Positions 23,495-27,605 of a stretch of 27,605 nucleotides of DNA are shown here, in pieces. Each line of letters begins with the position of its first letter. Position 1 is the stretch's first letter. The translations under genes and the position numbers were made by a program. Source of the stretch: JBFELO01 sp041552055 (GTDB lineage Bacteria > Acidobacteriota > Thermoanaerobaculia > Thermoanaerobaculales > Sulfomarinibacteraceae); contig JBFELO010000058.1 of assembly GCA_041552055.1 (NCBI GenBank), positions 1-27,605 of the forward strand, written 5' to 3'. The notes beneath the pieces were generated by a model that saw only the letters and a list, made by a program, of their open reading frames with translations, was not told the DNA's origin and made no database searches.

Positions 23495-23521
23495 TGACAA
23501 TCGACAAAGACCCAATATATA
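23494..23521 (+). promoter_or_regulatory. nrdJ promoter
   Basis: TTGACA (23494-23499) is a consensus -35. TATATA (23516-23521, 16-bp spacer) or TATAGT (23518-23523, 18-bp spacer) would be the -10. The -10 lies within NrdR box 2, so a bound repressor would block RNA polymerase. Confidence 0.8.
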
Positions 23522-23525
23522 GTGG
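23510..23525. promoter_or_regulatory. NrdR box 2
   Basis: ACCCAATATATAGTGG fits the NrdR box core. The two boxes are 31 bp centre to centre, about three helical turns on the same face, as known for NrdR sites upstream of ribonucleotide reductase genes. Confidence 0.87.
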
Positions 23526-23595
23526 TCCGAGCCTAACAAACACTCCCGTACGCGCCAGTGGAAGAGGACGCGTTTCGAGGGGAAGCTGTGTCGGC

Positions 23596-23626
23596 GGGTC
23601 GAAGTCAGCGGGGGGTCGAAGTCAGC
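23596..23626 (+). repeat. 14-bp direct repeat in the nrdJ leader
   Basis: GGGTCGAAGTCAGC occurs at 23596-23609 and 23613-23626, ending 1 nt before the ATG. No standard Shine-Dalgarno is seen at the usual place. Confidence 0.7.
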
Positions 23627-23627
23627 T

Positions 23628-26600
23628 ATGAAGGTCAGCCGTCGGTTCACTCGTGCCGAAAAGGACCCGTATGAGGACATCCAGTTCGTCGAGCGCGCGA
23701 GCGAAATCCGCAACCCGGACGGCACTCTCGTGTTCTCGATGGAACGCGTCACGGTCCCCGAGGGGTGGTCGCAGGTCGCCGTCGACGTGCTGGTACAGAA
23801 GTACTTCCGCAAGGCCGGCGTGCCGCTCGTCGATGAAGACGGCAACGAGGTCCTCGACGACACGGGACGGCCCAACACGGGTTCCGAAACCGACGCCCGC
23901 CAGGTGTTCGACCGGCTCGCGGGGTGTTGGACCCACTGGGGGAGGACGTACGGCTACTTCGACACCGACGAGGACGCCAACGCGTTCCACGACGAGCTCT
24001 GCTACATGCTCGCAGCGCAGGTGGCCGCGCCCAACTCGCCGCAGTGGTTCAACACCGGCCTGCACTGGCGGTACAACATCTCTGGACCGCCCCAGGGCCA
24101 CTGGTACGCCGACCCTTCCACCGGTTGCCTGAAGCACTCGGAAAACGCCTACGAACACCCCCAGCCGCACGCCTGCTTCATCCAGTCCGTCGCCGACGAT
24201 CTCGTCAACGATGGCGGCATCATGGACCTGTGGACCCGCGAGGCACGGCTGTTCAAGTACGGCTCCGGGACCGGCACGAACTTCTCCAACCTGCGCGGCG
24301 AGGGCGAGCCGCTTTCGGGTGGTGGCAAGTCCTCCGGGCTGATGTCGTTCCTGAAGATCGGCGACCGCGCCGCCGGCGCCATCAAGTCGGGCGGCACCAC
24401 GCGCCGCGCCGCCAAGATGGTGTGCCTCGATGTCGACCACCCGGACATCGAGAGCTTCATTACCTGGAAAGCGGTCGAGGAGCGCAAGGTGGCCGCCCTG
24501 GTGGCCGGCTCACGGGTGCTGCGTCGCAACCTTCAGGAGATGCTCGACGCCTGTTTCCCGGACGACACGGATGCGCCGCTGGTCGACCTCGGGGCCAACT
24601 CCAAACTGCGATTCGCGGTCGCCACGGCGCGCCGCAACGGAATTCCGGACGGTGCCATCCAGCGGGTGCTGCAGCTCGCGCAGCACGGCGTGCGTGACTA
24701 CCCGATCGAGGAGTACGACACCGACTGGGATTCGGACGCCTACTTCACGGTGTCCGGCCAGAACTCGAACAACAGCGTCCGCGTGCCGAACGCGTTTTTC
24801 GATGCGCTCGACGTCGGGGGCGATTGGAACCTGCGCCGCCGGACCGACGGCGAAACCTGCAAGACGCTCGCCGCGGCCAAGCTGTGGAACGACATCGCGC
24901 TTTCCGCATGGGAGTGTGCCGACCCGGGCGTCCAGTACGACACCACGATCAACGAGTGGCACACGTGCCCCGCCAGCGGCCGCATCAACGCCTCGAATCC
25001 GTGCTCCGAGTACATGTTCCTGGACGATACGGCGTGCAACCTCGCTTCGCTGAACCTCGTCCGGTTCGCCGACGAGCACGGCGAGTTCGACGTCGCGTTG
25101 TTCCGGCACGCGGTGCAGCTGTGGACCGTGGTGCTCGAGATCTCCGTATTGATGGCGTCGTTCCCGTCGAAACGGATCGCCGAGCTGAGCTACCGCTACC
25201 GCACCCTCGGCCTCGGGTTCGCCAACATCGGCTCGCTGCTGATGCGGATGGGCATCCCGTACGACTCCGATCGGGGCCGTGCGATCTGCGGCGCCATCAC
25301 GGCGATCATGACCGGCGAGGCCTACTCGACCTCGGCCGCTATGGCGGCCGAACTCGGACCGTTCCCGGGCTTTCCCAAGAACCGCGATTCCATGATGCGG
25401 GTGATCGCCAACCACCGGCGGGCCGCGTACGATGCGCCGCCGGAGGCGTACGAAGGCCTCACCGTGCTCCCAACGGGCCTCGATTCGGAGGCCACCCCGT
25501 CCGCCCTGTTGGCGGCGGCGCGCGAGTCGTGGGACCGTGCGCTCGAGCTGGGCACCAAGTACGGTTACCGCAATGCCCAGACCACAGTGCTGGCTCCGAC
25601 CGGCACCATCGGCCTGGTGATGGATTGCGACACGACCGGGATCGAACCCGACTTCGCGCTGGTCAAGTTCAAGAAACTCGCCGGTGGCGGCTACTTCAAG
25701 ATCATCAACCAGGCGATCCCGGTCGCCCTGCACCGGCTCGGCTACAGCTCCGCGGCGATCGACGATGTCGTCACCTACACGGTGGGTCACGGCTCGTTGG
25801 ACGGTTGTCCGACCATCGACTACGAGGCCCTCAAGGCGCGCGGCTTCAACGACGAGGTGATCGACCGAGTCGAGGAGGCAATTCCGAGTTCCTTCGACAT
25901 CCGCTCGGCGTTCGCCCCGCACGTGCTGGGCGCGGATTTCCTAGTCGACCTCGGATTCACAGACGAGGACCTGGCCGACTGGAGTCTCGACGTGCTCCAC
26001 CGGCTCGATTTCTCGGATGACGAGATCGAGGCCGCAAACACGTGGGCGTGCGGTGCGATGACGATCGAGGGCGCGCCACATCTCAAAGAAGAGCACCTCT
26101 CGGTGTTCGACTGCGCCAACCGGTGCGGCAAGCTCGGGCGTCGCTTCATCCGCTGGGAAGGGCACATCCTGATGATGGCCGCCGCCCAGCCGTTCATCTC
26201 CGGCGCCATCTCCAAGACGATCAACATGCCGGCCGACACCGGCCTCGACGACATCAAGGGCGCCTACCACATGGCGTGGCGCAAGATGCTCAAGGCGGTG
26301 GCGCTGTACCGGGACGGATCGAAGCTGAGCCAGCCGCTGTCCATCGGAATGGATGCCGAGGAAGAGGCCGCCCTGGCAGAAGCGGTCGCTGCCGGCGACG
26401 TGGTGTCGGTGGCGGAAACCATGGCCGAGAGGATCGTGCTCAAGCACCAGGCCCACCGCCGCCGGTTGCCCCAGCGGCGCGGCGGCTACACCCAAAAGGC
26501 TTCGGTGGGCGGGCACAAGGTGTACATCCGAACCGGCGAGTACGAGGACCGCACGGTCGGCGAGATCTTTCTCGACATGCACCGCGAGGGCGCCGCGTTC

Positions 26601-27140
26601 AGGTCCCTGATGAACTGCTTCGCGATCGCGGTTTCGCTCGGTCTCCAGTATGGAGTGCCGCTCGACGAGTTCGTCGATGCATTCGTCTTCACCCGATTCG
26701 AGCCGAGCGGAATCGTGTCCGGTCACGAGCGGATCAAGATGGCGACCTCGGTGATCGACTACGTGTTCCGTGAGCTGGCGATCACCTACCTCGGCCGCGA
26801 CGACCTGGCCCAGGTGTCTCCGGAGGACATCCGCCACGACTCCCTCGGGGGCGGCAAGAACCAGCACAAGCTCCCCAAGGACGAGCCCGACGAGTTGGCG
26901 GAGGTCCGCCCGATCGCGGTGGGGCAGAGCGCGATCGCGCCGCGAATGGGAATCGACGAGGCCACTCTGCCGTTCGGCGGCTCGACCAGGAATTCGTCGC
27001 CGGGGCCCTCGGCCGTCCAGCACGCACGGTGGATGGGGTACGAGGGCGACCCGTGCCCCGAGTGCGGCGCGCTCACTCTGGTGCGCAACGGCACCTGCCT
27101 GAAGTGCGACTCGTGCGGAGGCACGACCGGCTGTTCCTAG
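23628..27140 (+). CDS. nrdJ: Vitamin B12-dependent (class II) ribonucleotide reductase
   Basis: A 1170-residue adenosylcobalamin-dependent reductase converting ribonucleotides to deoxyribonucleotides without needing oxygen. The N-terminal wording (SRRFTRAEKDPYEDIQF, SEIRNPDGTLVF) is typical of long NrdJ. Catalytic residues are Asn457, Cys459 and Glu461 (NPCSE), with Cys459 the expected thiyl-radical residue; Cys183 (PHACFI) and Cys470 (DDTACNL) are the redox pair. The spacing 459 to 470 equals that in the Thermotoga enzyme, while 183 to 459 is about 90 residues longer, an insertion seen in long forms. A TSCPD-like domain follows near 950-1060 (GHKVYIRTGEYEDRTVGEIFLDMHREGAAFRSLMNCFAIAVSLGLQYG). 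A cysteine-rich tail (C1143, C1146, C1157, C1160, C1163, C1169) probably re-reduces the active site or binds zinc. Expression is probably repressed by NrdR. ATG 23628 fits family N-termini although it lacks a clear ribosome site. Confidence 0.97.
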   Translation: MKVSRRFTRAEKDPYEDIQFVERASEIRNPDGTLVFSMERVTVPEGWSQVAVDVLVQKYFRKAGVPLVDEDGNEVLDDTGRPNTGSETDARQVFDRLAGCWTHWGRTYGYFDTDEDANAFHDELCYMLAAQVAAPNSPQWFNTGLHWRYNISGPPQGHWYADPSTGCLKHSENAYEHPQPHACFIQSVADDLVNDGGIMDLWTREARLFKYGSGTGTNFSNLRGEGEPLSGGGKSSGLMSFLKIGDRAAGAIKSGGTTRRAAKMVCLDVDHPDIESFITWKAVEERKVAALVAGSRVLRRNLQEMLDACFPDDTDAPLVDLGANSKLRFAVATARRNGIPDGAIQRVLQLAQHGVRDYPIEEYDTDWDSDAYFTVSGQNSNNSVRVPNAFFDALDVGGDWNLRRRTDGETCKTLAAAKLWNDIALSAWECADPGVQYDTTINEWHTCPASGRINASNPCSEYMFLDDTACNLASLNLVRFADEHGEFDVALFRHAVQLWTVVLEISVLMASFPSKRIAELSYRYRTLGLGFANIGSLLMRMGIPYDSDRGRAICGAITAIMTGEAYSTSAAMAAELGPFPGFPKNRDSMMRVIANHRRAAYDAPPEAYEGLTVLPTGLDSEATPSALLAAARESWDRALELGTKYGYRNAQTTVLAPTGTIGLVMDCDTTGIEPDFALVKFKKLAGGGYFKIINQAIPVALHRLGYSSAAIDDVVTYTVGHGSLDGCPTIDYEALKARGFNDEVIDRVEEAIPSSFDIRSAFAPHVLGADFLVDLGFTDEDLADWSLDVLHRLDFSDDEIEAANTWACGAMTIEGAPHLKEEHLSVFDCANRCGKLGRRFIRWEGHILMMAAAQPFISGAISKTINMPADTGLDDIKGAYHMAWRKMLKAVALYRDGSKLSQPLSIGMDAEEEAALAEAVAAGDVVSVAETMAERIVLKHQAHRRRLPQRRGGYTQKASVGGHKVYIRTGEYEDRTVGEIFLDMHREGAAFRSLMNCFAIAVSLGLQYGVPLDEFVDAFVFTRFEPSGIVSGHERIKMATSVIDYVFRELAITYLGRDDLAQVSPEDIRHDSLGGGKNQHKLPKDEPDELAEVRPIAVGQSAIAPRMGIDEATLPFGGSTRNSSPGPSAVQHARWMGYEGDPCPECGALTLVRNGTCLKCDSCGGTTGCS

Positions 27141-27187
27141 CCGATTCGCTGCGATCGGTGAATTGCCCCGCACACGGCGCTTCGCGA

Positions 27188-27605
27188 TCAGTCTGACGTG
27201 AAGCCCGCTCCCCGGTGGCTACCGTCGCAGAACGGCTTGTTGTCCGAGGCACCGCACCGGCACAGGGCGGCCTTGGTGCCCCGCCAGGCGACGCGCCCGC
27301 TGCCGGTGACCATCTCTACGTTGCCCGAGATCACCACCGGTCCGTCCTTCATCGGCTGAACCTTGAGCGGCCCACCCGGAGCCTCGAGGCCATCTCCCCG
27401 CTCACCGATCGCACCACGATCGACGAAACCGGCCCCCTCGTGGCTGTTGTCGCAGAACGGCTTGTTCTGCGAGTCTCCACAGCGGCAGAGCGCGGCGCGA
27501 AAACGCACGCCCGGCATGTCCTCCGCCGCACCGTCGATTTTCAACTCGCCGGAGAGGTAGAAGGGCCCGTTGTTGGCCAGCTGGATCGGGTTGGCCTCCG
27601 GCGCC
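27188..27605 (-). CDS. CDGSH iron-sulfur protein with two motifs, partial
   Basis: The C-terminal 138 residues of a protein whose start lies beyond the right edge; the frame stays open (PIQLANNGPFYLSGELKIDG) up to the boundary, so the TTG at 27544 is not the start. Two CDGSH-type [2Fe-2S] motifs are seen: CRCGDSQNKPFCDNSH and CRCGASDNKPFCDGSH. Each has the expected three cysteines and one histidine; the first has Asn in place of Gly. The GPFYLSGEL and GPVVISGNVEMV segments, one before each motif, are the small beta units typical of bacterial tandem CDGSH proteins. Such proteins bind redox-active clusters; partners are unknown. It converges on nrdJ with a 47-bp gap. Confidence 0.9.
   Translation of the reverse strand, partial: APEANPIQLANNGPFYLSGELKIDGAAEDMPGVRFRAALCRCGDSQNKPFCDNSHEGAGFVDRGAIGERGDGLEAPGGPLKVQPMKDGPVVISGNVEMVTGSGRVAWRGTKAALCRCGASDNKPFCDGSHRGAGFTSD

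Larger units (their letters stand above)
23308..23627. other. Regulatory intergenic region before nrdJ
   Basis: This 320-bp region has no convincing gene. Its first 100 bp show nothing clear. A 17-bp inverted repeat lies at 23411-23427, and an AT-rich stretch (23440-23525) carries two NrdR boxes and a promoter. The 100-nt leader before the ATG ends in a 14-bp direct repeat. Confidence 0.8.

Noticed and set aside
23526..23627. Adenosylcobalamin riboswitch before the B12-dependent reductase
   Set aside because: The leader is only about 100 nt, too short for the full riboswitch, and I could not find a B12-box-like sequence; NrdR boxes explain control better.
27141..27160. CCGAT/ATCGG hairpin after nrdJ as terminator
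   Set aside because: Short stem with an 8-nt loop and no T-run; insufficient.

Overview
The window is GC-rich (roughly 65% by eye) bacterial chromosome. It looks like a Gram-negative (didermic) organism: it encodes an Omp85-type outer-membrane barrel, a TolC-type outer-membrane factor, a lipoprotein RND adaptor, an AcrB-type RND pump and a MacA/MacB-type exporter. The long B12-dependent ribonucleotide reductase, many secreted peptidase genes and repeat-rich intergenic DNA would fit Acidobacteriota or a neighbouring phylum. That placement is an inference, because no rRNA or tRNA gene was seen.

Left part (1-7859): a secreted KP43-like subtilisin (minus strand) diverges from a plus-strand run. 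The run holds a pentapeptide-repeat protein, an overlapping POTRA/Omp85 barrel gene and an M14 zinc carboxypeptidase with two regulatory-like beta domains. A small multi-pass membrane protein follows on the minus strand.

Centre (7960-16405): a MATE multidrug transporter is followed by a repeat-filled 0.7 kb gap. Then comes a tetR - outer-membrane factor - adaptor - RND pump operon. Its promoter (TTGACA, 17 bp, TATCTT) is followed directly by a perfect 20-bp palindrome, the obvious operator for the TetR protein, so the operon is probably auto-repressed and ligand-induced.

Right part (16406-27605): a second repeat-filled gap is followed on the minus strand by a GFA-fold gene and a MacAB-like operon read as adaptor, permease, permease, ATPase. 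On the plus strand are a GalE-type threonine dehydrogenase and nrdJ. A partial two-CDGSH iron-sulfur protein lies on the minus strand at the right edge. nrdJ is preceded by two 16-bp NrdR boxes whose centres are 31 bp apart; they sit on its -35/-10 promoter, a textbook arrangement for NrdR repression.

The most unusual content is intergenic. A repeat element of about 150 bp occurs complete at 9475-9625 and 16583-16732, with partial copies at 1-39, 9644-9676 and 16543-16580. Its flanks are conserved, but the 76-nt core differs in sequence while keeping a long hairpin at the same offset in both complete copies. Around it are tandem arrays with a strict 7-bp period (up to 13 units) and GCCCGGCA palindromes. 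The two composite blocks lie in the same orientation and bracket the tetR-RND operon.
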